Shown here piece by piece: positions 9,309 to 18,692 of a stretch of DNA of 64,000 bases (its first letter is position 1; each line of letters begins with the position of its first letter). Where the stretch lies: assembly GCF_018881925.1 (NCBI RefSeq), contig NZ_JACVPL010000009.1, forward strand, positions 26,193 through 90,192. Reading direction: 5' to 3'. The stretch comes from Polynucleobacter sp. Latsch14-2. GTDB lineage: Bacteria; Pseudomonadota; Gammaproteobacteria; Burkholderiales; Burkholderiaceae. The position numbers and the translations under genes were made by a program. The notes under the pieces are model-generated. The model had not been told where the DNA came from. It saw only the letters and a list, made by a program, of their open reading frames with translations, and did not search any database.

Positions 9309-11387
9309 ATGGCACAGCCGTATGCGCCTTTAGTCCAGCAGATGTTGCTGGACTTTCAGCAACAGCGTCTCGAACCTGCGCAGAGAATGGCTCAGTCCAT
9401 TCTCCGCATTAACCCCAAAGATTTAATTGCACTCCAAGTGCAGGGTTTGACTCTGGCTATGCAGGGTCGCAGTTCCGAAGCGGTAGCCCCGCTCTCAAAA
9501 GCTGCTTTACAGGATGCCAAAAACCCTGAGCTTCTATCCAATTTAGCCAAAGCTCAGCATGGGGCAGGTTTGTTTGCTGACGCAGTGCAGACTTATGAAA
9601 AACTCACTCATCTAGTTAAAAACCATCCGCAGATATTGACGGATATGGGGACCTCTTACGCAAAATTGAAGTCATACGATCAGGCTTCCGCCTGTTATGC
9701 AAAGGCAATTGAATTACAGCCCGATTACTTTCTAGCATTCTCCAATCAGGGCAATTTATTGTCTGAATTGGGTTATGTAAGTGAAGCGATTGCGAGTTAT
9801 GAGCAGGCGCTGAAATTGAATCCCAATTATGCAGAGGCTTGGACAAACTGCGGCAATGCATTTTTTAAATTAGGAAACTTCGAGGATGCTCGTTTTGCTC
9901 ATGAAAAAGCTTTAGCCTTAGATCCAAATTACGGTGAGGCTTGGTCTAATCTGGGCAATGCCTTGCTTGAGCTTAAAAAAGGCGATGAGGCTTTTGATTG
10001 TTATGAAAAAGCGTTTGCACTAAAACCGCTGCACCCGTATTTGATGGGCCAATTTTTGGCGGCAAAATTGACCTCGTGTAATTGGGATGGTGTTGAAGCA
10101 GCGGTTAAAAAAATGTTGGATTTGGTGGAGCAAAACCACTCCGTATGTATTCCATTTGCATTACTCCAAACATCGGCATCACTTGTTCTACAAAAACACT
10201 GTGCGCAAATTTTTGTCGCCGATCGTTGCCCATCGAATGCTCCTAATGCATTTCCATTACTAGAGAAAAGCCCTAGTGAAAAAATCCGGATTGGGTATTT
10301 TTCATCGGATTTCAGGGATCACCCCGTTGGCATCTTGATGGAAAATCTAATTCGCTTGCACGATCGATCTACCTTTGAGGTTTTTGGCTTCTTTTTAAAT
10401 ACCCCGACTGGTGATGCTGTTGAGAGTGGGTTGCTTGGTTTATTTGATAAGACCTTTAGCTTGTACGGTTTAAGTGATCCTGCAGCTCAAGCCTTGATTA
10501 CGGAAAGTCGGATTGATATTGCAGTGGATCTGAATGGTCATACTTCAGGAGCAAGAACCGAGTTATTCGCCAGAAATCTTGCGCCCCTGCAAGTCAGCTA
10601 TCTTGGCTATGCTGGCACCTCTGGGGCTCAGTTTTACGATTACCTTATAGCGGATCAAGTCACCATCCCAGAAGAACATCGGGCTTGCTATAGCGAGAAG
10701 ATCGCCTATCTGCCGAACTCCTTTTTCCCGGTAGATACCAGCATTAGCCCTGAGCAGTTAGGGGGTTTACCAACGAGGGCTAGCCAAGGGCTCCCAGAAA
10801 CGGGATTTATCTTTGCCTGCTTTAACAATGCTTACAAAATTAATCCACCCATTTTTAGTAGGTGGATGGGCTTGCTAAAACAAGTCCCAGGCAGTGTCTT
10901 ATGGCTATCCAAACTGTCTAGTAACGCAATGCTTAATCTCCAGCAGGAGGCTCGGGCGCAAGGCGTGGATCCCTCAAGACTGGTCTTTGCCACGCGCGTT
11001 CCGGCTAGGGTGGATCATTTAAGTCGCCTGCGCTTGGCAGATTTATTTATTGATACTCCCAACTACAATGCACACGCTACAGCTGCAGATGCGCTATGGG
11101 CTGGCGTACCAGTCCTCACAACCATGGGGCATACTTTCGCCGGTAGGGTTGCCGCCAGTCAGCTTGCATCCCTGGGGCTTGCTGATTTGATTGTCAATTC
11201 CGATGATGAATATATTGCAAAGGCTCTTGAGCTAGCCAGCCATCCAGAACGTGTAAAAGAAATCAAAGATCGCTTAGAGGCTCATCGCTACCAGAGCCCA
11301 TTATTTAATACCAAGCAATATGTAAAAGATTTAGAAGGCTTATATGCGAAGCTTCTACGAGAGCGCGCTAATCAGCTAGCCACCTGA
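9309..11387 (+). CDS. TPR-containing O-GlcNAc transferase-like protein (SPINDLY type)
   Basis: 692 residues. Residues from about 15 to 260 are tandem tetratricopeptide repeats (for example YDQASACYAKAIELQPDYF, ASYEQALKLNPNYAEAW, AHEKALALDPNYGEAW). The C-terminal half is a GT41 catalytic domain: IRIGYFSSDFRDHPVG, DIAVDLNGHTSGART, PLQVSYLGYAGTSGA, FNNAYKINPPIFSRWM and DTPNYNAHATAADALWAGVPVLT. Such enzymes transfer sugars to protein or glycan acceptors in the cytoplasm; targets in bacteria are mostly unknown. Its 3' end overlaps the convergent dnaQ gene by 16 bases. Confidence 0.9.
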   Translation: MAQPYAPLVQQMLLDFQQQRLEPAQRMAQSILRINPKDLIALQVQGLTLAMQGRSSEAVAPLSKAALQDAKNPELLSNLAKAQHGAGLFADAVQTYEKLTHLVKNHPQILTDMGTSYAKLKSYDQASACYAKAIELQPDYFLAFSNQGNLLSELGYVSEAIASYEQALKLNPNYAEAWTNCGNAFFKLGNFEDARFAHEKALALDPNYGEAWSNLGNALLELKKGDEAFDCYEKAFALKPLHPYLMGQFLAAKLTSCNWDGVEAAVKKMLDLVEQNHSVCIPFALLQTSASLVLQKHCAQIFVADRCPSNAPNAFPLLEKSPSEKIRIGYFSSDFRDHPVGILMENLIRLHDRSTFEVFGFFLNTPTGDAVESGLLGLFDKTFSLYGLSDPAAQALITESRIDIAVDLNGHTSGARTELFARNLAPLQVSYLGYAGTSGAQFYDYLIADQVTIPEEHRACYSEKIAYLPNSFFPVDTSISPEQLGGLPTRASQGLPETGFIFACFNNAYKINPPIFSRWMGLLKQVPGSVLWLSKLSSNAMLNLQQEARAQGVDPSRLVFATRVPARVDHLSRLRLADLFIDTPNYNAHATAADALWAGVPVLTTMGHTFAGRVAASQLASLGLADLIVNSDDEYIAKALELASHPERVKEIKDRLEAHRYQSPLFNTKQYVKDLEGLYAKLLRERANQLAT

Positions 11388-12085
11388 TTTTCTGCGCTCC
11401 AGACGGAATCTTTCTTGCTGGCTTTGGTAATTTCTGCCAAAATCTTTTCATGAATACCGCAATCCTCAGCGCTCGCTTTTAGTAGTTTTAGATTGCTTGG
11501 GAGGGGTTTGGTATGCCCGCTGGAGTCGGTGTTGACGGTGTAATCTACCAGATCGATAGTAAGGTCTTCTTGACCACGTGTCATCGATAGGTAGACCTCT
11601 GCTAATAACTGGGCATCGAGTAGGGCGCCGTGCAAAGTGCGATGCTTGTTGCTGATCGCAAATCGATCGCAAAGTGCATCTAAAGAGTTGCGTTTGCCAG
11701 GAAACATCTGGCGGGCATCTAATAGGGTATCGGTAATCTTCGATGCCAGCCCTCTGAAAGGAGGACGCTTAAGCAGGGCAAATTCATTATCCAGAAACCC
11801 TAAGTCGAAGGGTGCGTTATGAATGACGATTTCTGCCCCATCAACAAACTCTATGAGCTCTTCAATAACATTGGCAAAAATGGGTTTATCGGACAAGAAC
11901 TCTCGAGAAAGTCCATGAACCGCAAATGCGCCCGCATCAATATCGCGCTCTGGATTAATGTAGTGGTGGAAGGTGCGGTCCGTTAGGCGGCGGCCGACCA
12001 TTTCCACACAACCAATTTCAATAATGCGATCACCGGTCGCTGGGTTTAAGCCAGTGGTTTCGGTATCCAGAATAACCTGGCGCAT
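11372..12085 (-). CDS. dnaQ: DNA polymerase III epsilon subunit (3'-5' exonuclease)
   Basis: 237 residues. DEDDh exonuclease motifs are visible: ExoI VILDTETTGLNP, ExoII HNAPFDLGFLDNEF, and ExoIII HGALLDAQLLAEVY, with NSLDALCDRF between. It proofreads in the replicative polymerase core. The C-terminal tail that binds the alpha subunit is present but poorly conserved. The gene begins directly after the stop codon of the RND permease (stop and start touch as TAAATG), so it may be translated from a common transcript. Confidence 0.93.
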   Translation of the reverse strand: MRQVILDTETTGLNPATGDRIIEIGCVEMVGRRLTDRTFHHYINPERDIDAGAFAVHGLSREFLSDKPIFANVIEELIEFVDGAEIVIHNAPFDLGFLDNEFALLKRPPFRGLASKITDTLLDARQMFPGKRNSLDALCDRFAISNKHRTLHGALLDAQLLAEVYLSMTRGQEDLTIDLVDYTVNTDSSGHTKPLPSNLKLLKASAEDCGIHEKILAEITKASKKDSVWSAENQVAS

Positions 12086-15000
12086 TTATGTACCCTCTAG
12101 TACAGAAGCCGGGATTTCCATTGGGCCATTACCAGCATATTTATCAAGGTAAAGATAAATCACGGGAGTGACAATTAATGTTACAAATTGTGAAAAAATC
12201 AGCCCACCGGCCACGCTAATACCCAGCGGTTGTCGTAATTCAGCGCCAGCGCCGATACCAAATGCAATCGGTAGGGCCCCCATCAGTGCAGCAAAAGTAG
12301 TCATCATGATGGGGCGGAAACGCAAAATACAGGCTTCACGAATGGCTTTTTCTGGTGTCATCCCTTGATTTCGTTGAGCATCTAGCGCGAAGTCAATCAT
12401 CAAAATAGCATTCTTCTTGACGATACCAATTAAGAGCAAAATACCAATAGAGGCAATGATGGTTAATTCAAAGCCAAAGATGCGCAGTGACAGAATTGCG
12501 CCAATCGCTGCGGATGGTAGACCCGCAAAAATGGTGAGTGGGTGAATATAGCTTTCGTATAGAACACCCAGCAAAATGTAAATAACGCCCAGCGCTGCCA
12601 AGATTAAGATCACCTGACCTGATTGATTATCTTTAAAGACTGCAGCATCTCCGCCATAACTGGTGATGATTGAAGGGGGGAGGTCAATCTCTTTTGTGTA
12701 GGCCTCAATTTTCTTTGTGGCATCACCAAGGAAGACATCAGGTGCGAGGTTGAAGGACAGAGTAACCGCAGGAATTTGTCCTTGATGGTTTACAGCCGTT
12801 GGGCCAACCGATCTAGTGAAACTGGCGATGCTAGAAAGCGGAATGAGCTTATCTGTTACACGGCCTCGGACAAAAATCTTGTTTAAGTCGGTCTCATATT
12901 GACGATCCTCTTCGGCTGCCTCCATGATGACGTAGTAAGTATTAACCGGCGTGTAGATAGTCGATACTTGTTTTTCGCCATAAGATGTATAGAGGGCAGT
13001 ACGAATATCTGCAATAGTAACGCCAGCACTCGCAGCCTTTTCGCGATTGATATCAATCTTTACATTTAACCCTTTAATTTGCGAGTCGCTTGTAACATCT
13101 CGGAACATCGGGTCACTACGCAGTTTTTGCATCAGCTTATCCGACCACTCGTTGACACCTTCAAAGCCAACACTTTGCAGGGTGAATTGATAACGACTCT
13201 TACTTGCGCGACCGCCGAGTTGTAAGTTCTGGATCGGACGCATGTAGACATTGAGACCCGGAATTTCTTTGAACTTTGCCCTCAAGCCTTCCATGACCTG
13301 CGACATTTTGGCGCGCTCGTTTTTTGGCTTGAGAATGATAAATATCCTGCCAGTATTGCCGCCAGAGCTCGCTCCACCGCCGACGACCGAGATAGAGCTA
13401 TCGACATTAGGGTCGGCACTAACGATTGCAGCGGCGCGATCTTGTAAGGCCATCATTGCTTTAAAGGAAATATCTTCAGAAGCTTCTGTGGTTGTCTGAA
13501 TTTGCCCAATATCTTCCTCAGGGAAGAAGCCTTTAGGGCTACTGATAAATAATGCGATGGTGATAAAAAAGCTAGCGATAGCACCCCACAATACTTTCTT
13601 GCGGTTATGTAGGGCTAAGTCTAGAAAATGAATGTAGGTCTTAAGCATCCAATCAAATATGCGATCAAACTTCCGATTAATTGCATATTCTTTGGCGTGT
13701 TGCCCAGGCTTTGGTAGAAAGCGACTACAGAGCATTGGTACAACAGTGAGGGACACAATTGCTGATACCAAAATAGAGAGGGATACTACTACCGCGAATT
13801 CTCTAAAGAGGAGGCCAATCGGACCCGCCATAAAGAAAAGTGGAATGAAAACTGCCACCAAAGAAATGGAGATTGAAATAATCGTAAAGCCAACTTCTTT
13901 GCTGCCTTTGAGGGAGGCTTTAAGAGGGTCCATGCCTTCTTCAATGTAGCGCATGATGTTTTCGAGCACCACAATTGCATCATCAACGACCAAACCTACG
14001 GCCAATGTAATACCTAGGAGGGAGATGTTGTCTAAGCTGTAGCCCAAAAAGTACAGTAGAAAAAAGGCGCCAATTAAAGAAATCGGTAGACTGATTGAAG
14101 GAATGATAGTTGCCGAGATGTGTTTTAAAAATAAGAAGATCACCAACACAACCAATAAAACAGTCAAAGCCAAAGTTAAGTTGACATCATGAATTGCCTC
14201 GATGATCGACAGTGAGCGATCGTTGAGTAGTTGCATGGTGATCGACGCAGGCATTTGTTTTTGCAGTTCAGGCAAGAGATCTTTTACAGACTTAACCACT
14301 TCAACTGTATTGGCACTGGGTTGACGCAAAATAGCAATCGCAATGGATCTTTCGCCGTTAGCACTTGCAAAGTTTTTGACATCTTCATAGCTTTCAACTA
14401 CCTCAGCCACATCCCTCAAATAGATTGGCAAGCCATTTTTTTGGCTAATGATGAGATTGGCAAATTCTTCAGGCCTGACAAGCTGTGGATTGGCATAAAT
14501 AGTGATGGCTTGACGTGGCCCGTCCAAAACGCCAACAGGGCTATTGGAGTTAGCTTTATTAATCGCAATGGCAACATCATCAACAGTGAGGTTACGGTTA
14601 CTGAGTGCATCAGGATGAATACGTACTCGAACTGCATAGCGCTTTGCTCCATAAACCAGCACCTGCGCAACACCACTAATAGTTGACAGGTTCGGGGATA
14701 GTAAATTTTCAGCGAATGCATTGAGCTCAGATAAGCTAATTGATGGTGACTGCATCCTCACGACGAGGACGGGGGTATCTGCCGGATTAATCTTTCGATA
14801 GGATGGCGGAATCGTCATCTCTATCGGCATGCGTTTTTGTGCCCTTAAAAGAGCGGCTTGAACGTCAACGGCGGCTTTATCAATATCGCGGTTGTTGTTG
14901 AACTCGAGCGTAACGTTGGTACTACCGAGGTAGTTGGTTGAACTGATGACGGTAATGCCATCAATCGTTGAAAATTCTTTTTCTAATGGTAGGGCTACCG

Positions 15001-15184
15001 ATGCAGCCATGTTCTCGGGTGATGCTCCTGGCAGGGTGGCGCTGACCGAAATAATCGGCGAGTTGAAGCTGGGAAGGGCCGCAACGGGGATCTTAAGATA
15101 GGCGATAGAGCCTGCTACGACCGTTGCTAATGACAGCAAGGTCGTCATTACAGGACGACGAATACATAGCTCGGAAAGCGTCAT
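12086..15184 (-). CDS. RND efflux permease, HAE1/MdtB-like
   Basis: 1032 residues, the usual size for an RND inner-membrane pump, with 12 predicted membrane helices and two large periplasmic loops. It starts MTLSELCIRRPVMTTLLSLA as MdtB/AcrB-type pumps do. Visible are LGITLAVGLVVDDAIVVLENIMRYIEEG in the TM4 region with the paired Asp residues for proton transfer, and GILLLIGIVKKNAILMIDFA near the end. It is translated from a start overlapping the upstream adaptor gene by 4 bases (ATGA). No outer-membrane factor gene is adjacent. Substrate unknown. Confidence 0.92.
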   Translation of the reverse strand: MTLSELCIRRPVMTTLLSLATVVAGSIAYLKIPVAALPSFNSPIISVSATLPGASPENMAASVALPLEKEFSTIDGITVISSTNYLGSTNVTLEFNNNRDIDKAAVDVQAALLRAQKRMPIEMTIPPSYRKINPADTPVLVVRMQSPSISLSELNAFAENLLSPNLSTISGVAQVLVYGAKRYAVRVRIHPDALSNRNLTVDDVAIAINKANSNSPVGVLDGPRQAITIYANPQLVRPEEFANLIISQKNGLPIYLRDVAEVVESYEDVKNFASANGERSIAIAILRQPSANTVEVVKSVKDLLPELQKQMPASITMQLLNDRSLSIIEAIHDVNLTLALTVLLVVLVIFLFLKHISATIIPSISLPISLIGAFFLLYFLGYSLDNISLLGITLAVGLVVDDAIVVLENIMRYIEEGMDPLKASLKGSKEVGFTIISISISLVAVFIPLFFMAGPIGLLFREFAVVVSLSILVSAIVSLTVVPMLCSRFLPKPGQHAKEYAINRKFDRIFDWMLKTYIHFLDLALHNRKKVLWGAIASFFITIALFISSPKGFFPEEDIGQIQTTTEASEDISFKAMMALQDRAAAIVSADPNVDSSISVVGGGASSGGNTGRIFIILKPKNERAKMSQVMEGLRAKFKEIPGLNVYMRPIQNLQLGGRASKSRYQFTLQSVGFEGVNEWSDKLMQKLRSDPMFRDVTSDSQIKGLNVKIDINREKAASAGVTIADIRTALYTSYGEKQVSTIYTPVNTYYVIMEAAEEDRQYETDLNKIFVRGRVTDKLIPLSSIASFTRSVGPTAVNHQGQIPAVTLSFNLAPDVFLGDATKKIEAYTKEIDLPPSIITSYGGDAAVFKDNQSGQVILILAALGVIYILLGVLYESYIHPLTIFAGLPSAAIGAILSLRIFGFELTIIASIGILLLIGIVKKNAILMIDFALDAQRNQGMTPEKAIREACILRFRPIMMTTFAALMGALPIAFGIGAGAELRQPLGISVAGGLIFSQFVTLIVTPVIYLYLDKYAGNGPMEIPASVLEGT

Positions 15185-16497
15185 TTTTTATCTGCTGCTG
15201 AAGGGGTTGTTGAGTTTGCCGCAGGCTTTGCTGGAACGGCGCCTGACGCAGATTCTTTTGCTTCTCGTACCTTGCTGCCTGGACGCAGATTTTGTTTTCC
15301 TTCTACAACCACTTTATCGCCGACCTCAATTCCAGAGACAACTGCAGAGCCTTGGTATTCGTAGGCAACCTTAATGGGTTTTGAAACTGCTTTGCCATCT
15401 TTATCTACGATGTAAACAATTTTGCCTCTTGAGTTCATGATAATTGACTGGGAAGGCACAACCAAGGAATCTTTGAGGTCACTTGCTACGAGCGAGATCC
15501 GCGCAAACTGACCTGGCAAAAGCGTCATTGCATCATTAGGGATTTGGGCTTTGACTCGAACGGCTGCAATCGAGGGGTCCACCTGGTTATCAATTACTAG
15601 TACCTTACCCTCATAAGTCTTCATGCTGGCATCGCCAACAGTTACCAACACCTTGAGTACATCACTGGATCGTTGATTCTCTAGTAGGGTGGGAATATCT
15701 TTTTCAGGAATAACAAACTGCACATTAATGGGATTTAATTGCGTAATCGTGACCATGGCACCAACGCTCGATGTAGCGGTAGAGCTAGTGGCGGTCGAGA
15801 CAACGTTACTTGCCTGTACCAGGGAGCCAGGAAAGACGTTCACAATGCCGGCACGACCATCAATTGGTGAGCGGATGTAATCGAATGAAAGCTGTGCTTC
15901 CGCAGCTTTAGCAGCAGCCATTGCGGATTTGGCGTTGGCTGAAGAAGTTTCTAAGCCTGCTTTGGAGATAAAGTTCTTGGCGACCAACTCTTTAGCGCGA
16001 AGATATTGACTCTGAGCATCGTCTGCCAACGCTTTGAGTTTTTCATAGGTGGCTTTGTCGTTGCGATCGTCAAGCTGAAACAACAAGTCTCCAGCTTTCA
16101 CCTCTTGGCCATCTTTTACTAAGATCTTGGTGACTGTATTGGTAATCATTGGGCGAATATCAACAATATTGTTCGAGACAATGGTGCCAGTAGCCTCTAA
16201 AACTAGAGGAACATCTTTTTTCTCAACCACTATCGTGGTTACGGTGATTGGACCACCTGTTTTATCGGCTGCCGGGAAAAAGTAGTCATATGCTTTTGAA
16301 AGGGCGTAAAGGGCAATAATGACTGCCAAGATGCGCCACTTATATTTCAGGGTAAAAGCCTTTACCTGGGCAAAATTTATTTTTTTGAGTTGGGGGGAGT
16401 ATTTTTGCCATAGCGAGCACAGCTGAGCCAAACCCCAGTTTTTCAGTGTTAGTAACTTATTTAATAGCTTATTGGCTAAATTTTCAATTTTTGACAC
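15181..16497 (-). CDS. RND periplasmic adaptor (membrane fusion protein), MdtA-like
   Basis: 438 residues. An unusually long cytoplasmic N-terminus (about 50 mostly basic residues) precedes one membrane anchor (about 54-70). Next come the split lipoyl halves (VTTIVVEKKDVPLVLEATG and VKDGQEVKAGDLLFQLDD), a short coiled-coil hairpin, and QLSFDYIRSPIDGRAGIVNVFPGSLV, typical of MdtA/AcrA adaptors. The C-terminus is Ala/Pro-rich. It links the adjacent pump to an outer-membrane channel that must be encoded elsewhere. Confidence 0.9.
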   Translation of the reverse strand: MSKIENLANKLLNKLLTLKNWGLAQLCSLWQKYSPQLKKINFAQVKAFTLKYKWRILAVIIALYALSKAYDYFFPAADKTGGPITVTTIVVEKKDVPLVLEATGTIVSNNIVDIRPMITNTVTKILVKDGQEVKAGDLLFQLDDRNDKATYEKLKALADDAQSQYLRAKELVAKNFISKAGLETSSANAKSAMAAAKAAEAQLSFDYIRSPIDGRAGIVNVFPGSLVQASNVVSTATSSTATSSVGAMVTITQLNPINVQFVIPEKDIPTLLENQRSSDVLKVLVTVGDASMKTYEGKVLVIDNQVDPSIAAVRVKAQIPNDAMTLLPGQFARISLVASDLKDSLVVPSQSIIMNSRGKIVYIVDKDGKAVSKPIKVAYEYQGSAVVSGIEVGDKVVVEGKQNLRPGSKVREAKESASGAVPAKPAANSTTPSAADKK

Positions 16498-16600
16498 GGT
16501 CTCGTTTTTTCTTTTGATTTATATTGTTTTCGCAGAATTTATAGCAGTTCTGCTAGCTCGCATATTCTCTCATAAGCCTATAAAACGGGGTTTTTACCCC

Positions 16601-17056
16601 TCAAGGAAGAAATTCTTCAACCCCTCGATTGGCCAGCATATCTGCAAGCTCGTTTCCAGGATGGCCATTGTGACCCCTAACCCAGTGCCAAGAGATCTGG
16701 TGACTTGGCAAAATGGCGTCTAATTCCTGCCATAAATCAGCATTTTTGACGGGATCCTTACTGGCTGTCTTCCAGCCGCGCTTTTTCCAGCCCTCAAGCC
16801 ACTCTGTAACCCCCTTTTGCACATATTGGGAGTCGGTCCAAAGTTCGACGGTACTGGTTTGTTTGAGTGCTTTGAGGGCATGTATCACCGCGCTAATTTC
16901 CATACGGTTATTGGTAGTCAGCTCTGCACCGCCATGAAGGTGTTTCTCATGGTCTCCAGAGCGTAAAACTGCCCCCCAACCCCCTGGGCCTGGATTACCT
17001 TTGCAGGCGCCGTCGGTATAAATCACAATGTGGGGAAGGGTTTTGGTATGAGGCAT
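16601..17056 (-). CDS. rnhA: Ribonuclease HI
   Basis: 151 residues, standard for RNase HI. The active-site carboxylates are in [17 protein letters not shown] (Asp), [12 protein letters not shown] (Glu), [12 protein letters not shown] (Asp) and GNELADMLA (Asp). The basic handle [20 protein letters not shown] is present, as is [14 protein letters not shown]. It removes RNA from RNA-DNA hybrids. It lies 13 bases behind the methyltransferase gene and probably shares its transcript; the gloB-methyltransferase-rnhA-dnaQ association is common in betaproteobacteria. Confidence 0.95.
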   Translation of the reverse strand: MPHTKTLPHIVIYTDGACKGNPGPGGWGAVLRSGDHEKHLHGGAELTTNNRMEISAVIHALKALKQTSTVELWTDSQYVQKGVTEWLEGWKKRGWKTASKDPVKNADLWQELDAILPSHQISWHWVRGHNGHPGNELADMLANRGVEEFLP

Positions 17057-17069
17057 ATTGATACTCTAA

Positions 17070-17876
17070 TCAGTCTTTCGCTTGCTTATTGAGTTTATTG
17101 CGTTCAGCCGCCTGACTTAGCTGCGGCATAGCGGGAATGAGTTTTGTTGGGGCCTTGCCCACGAGGCGAATCCCTGCTTGGCGCTTAATTGCGGAAACCA
17201 GAAAGACTGCCCCGAATATCGGCCACCAGCGGTTACCCATGGGTTCAAGGAAATCCATCCGCGCCATGCCAGATTGGCCTTGGAGCGGGAGTTTATAGCA
17301 ACCAAAATGGCCTCGATCGAGTGCAAAGTTCAGGAGTTGTAGCCAGTCTTTTACTCTGAAAATGCTGATAAATTGGCCATCGCGCGGTAGGTAAGGGTTG
17401 CCAAAGAGGTGACTTAGGTACTGCCGCGCACCCCAGAGGCTGGCGGGATTAAATCCCGAAATGACCAGCCGACCTTCTGGTCGCAGAACACGTTCTGCCT
17501 CGCGTAGAACCTGGTGTGGATCAGCGGTAAATTCGAGCACATGCGGCAGCACCAGTAGGTCGACACTCTCGTTAGCAAAGGGGAGTTCATTGGGGTTACC
17601 TTCTATGGGGTGCCAATTAAAACGTGCGGCAGATGCGAAGCTGTCATTTGATTGGATTAGCAGCGCATGTAAAGGCATGCGGTTTTCTGCAAGGGCATTG
17701 AATTGGGGCATGCCGACCTGAACGGCATAAAAGCCAAAAACATCAGACACAATCTTATCAAAGCATTTTTGCTCCCAGGCAAGCACATATCTTCCCGGTG
17801 GAGATTGCAGCCATTTCTCCCATGAGCTCCATGGCGGTGCTGGTGACTGAGGGGGAGGAGGTGGGATTGGTATCAT
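17070..17876 (-). CDS. SAM-dependent class I methyltransferase
   Basis: 268 residues. The core Rossmann part is truncated in its first motif but retains NELPFANESVDLLVLPHVLEFTADPHQVLREAERVLRPEGRLVISGFNPASLWG, typical of the UbiE/methyltransferase-11 group. The N-terminus is Pro-rich and the C-terminus contains a hydrophobic segment and basic tail. The gene is divergent from gloB with only 6 bases between their start codons, an arrangement often kept in betaproteobacteria. The methyl acceptor is unknown. Confidence 0.85.
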   Translation of the reverse strand: MIPIPPPPPQSPAPPWSSWEKWLQSPPGRYVLAWEQKCFDKIVSDVFGFYAVQVGMPQFNALAENRMPLHALLIQSNDSFASAARFNWHPIEGNPNELPFANESVDLLVLPHVLEFTADPHQVLREAERVLRPEGRLVISGFNPASLWGARQYLSHLFGNPYLPRDGQFISIFRVKDWLQLLNFALDRGHFGCYKLPLQGQSGMARMDFLEPMGNRWWPIFGAVFLVSAIKRQAGIRLVGKAPTKLIPAMPQLSQAAERNKLNKQAKD

Positions 17877-17882
17877 CGGTCT

Positions 17883-18692
17883 ATGGTGAAGAATACTTTA
17901 TTGCAAGTTTGGCCTATCCCGGCCTTTGATGACAACTACATCTGGTGTATCCATGATGGTGAATCAGCTTTGGTGGTCGACCCGGGGGATTCCGTTCCGG
18001 TGCTGCAATATTTGCAGGAACACAAATTGACTTTGACGGGGATTTTGATTACCCATCATCATGCCGATCATACGGGTGGAATCTTACAATTACTGCAAAC
18101 ACTCAATACTGCCATTCCGGTATATGGTCCTGCCACCATTGATATTCCGGGGCGCACTCAGGCAGTCATGGAAGGTGACTCAGTAGAAATCAGCAGGCCT
18201 CGGATTAGCCTAAAGGTCTTTGAAGTTCCAGGGCACACCCTCAGCCATGTAGCGTACTTTGCCAACATGCAAGCTAATGTTGTAGAGCCAATGCTATTTT
18301 GTGGCGACACTTTATTTGCATCTGGCTGTGGGCGTTTATTTGAGGGCACGCCAACTCAGATGAGCCAGTCGTTGGCTAAATTTGCAGTGTTGCCGAAAAA
18401 TACCTTGGTCTTTTGTACTCATGAGTACACCTTATCCAATATTCGCTTTGCTTTAGCGGTGGAGCCCAATAATGCCAATCTACTGTCTTGGGCGCAAAGA
18501 GCGCAAGAGTTGCGTGATCAGCACTTGCCAACCTTGCCAACGACGATTGGTCAAGAGTTGCAGGTAAATCCTTTCATGCGTTGCGATGCGAAGGAGGTGC
18601 TTGATTCTGCTTTAAGTATTTCTGGCGAGGCTAGTTTGCCAACGCCTGCACATGTGCTTGCAGCAATTCGTGCATGGAAAGATCGATTCTGA
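17883..18692 (+). CDS. gloB: Hydroxyacylglutathione hydrolase (glyoxalase II)
   Basis: 269 residues of the metallo-beta-lactamase fold. Motif THHHADHTGG binds the two metals; GHTLSHVAYF, FCGDTLFASGCGRLFEGTP and FCTHEYTLSNIRFA supply the other ligands and glutathione contacts. It hydrolyses S-lactoylglutathione in methylglyoxal detoxification. Length and C-terminal helical domain fit GloB. The stop codon overlaps the mltD start (TGATG). Confidence 0.94.
   Translation: MVKNTLLQVWPIPAFDDNYIWCIHDGESALVVDPGDSVPVLQYLQEHKLTLTGILITHHHADHTGGILQLLQTLNTAIPVYGPATIDIPGRTQAVMEGDSVEISRPRISLKVFEVPGHTLSHVAYFANMQANVVEPMLFCGDTLFASGCGRLFEGTPTQMSQSLAKFAVLPKNTLVFCTHEYTLSNIRFALAVEPNNANLLSWAQRAQELRDQHLPTLPTTIGQELQVNPFMRCDAKEVLDSALSISGEASLPTPAHVLAAIRAWKDRF

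Noticed and set aside
14231..14686. 151-codon open frame on the plus strand inside the RND permease gene
   Set aside because: It is antisense to a clear RND coding region, has no RBS and no recognisable motif.
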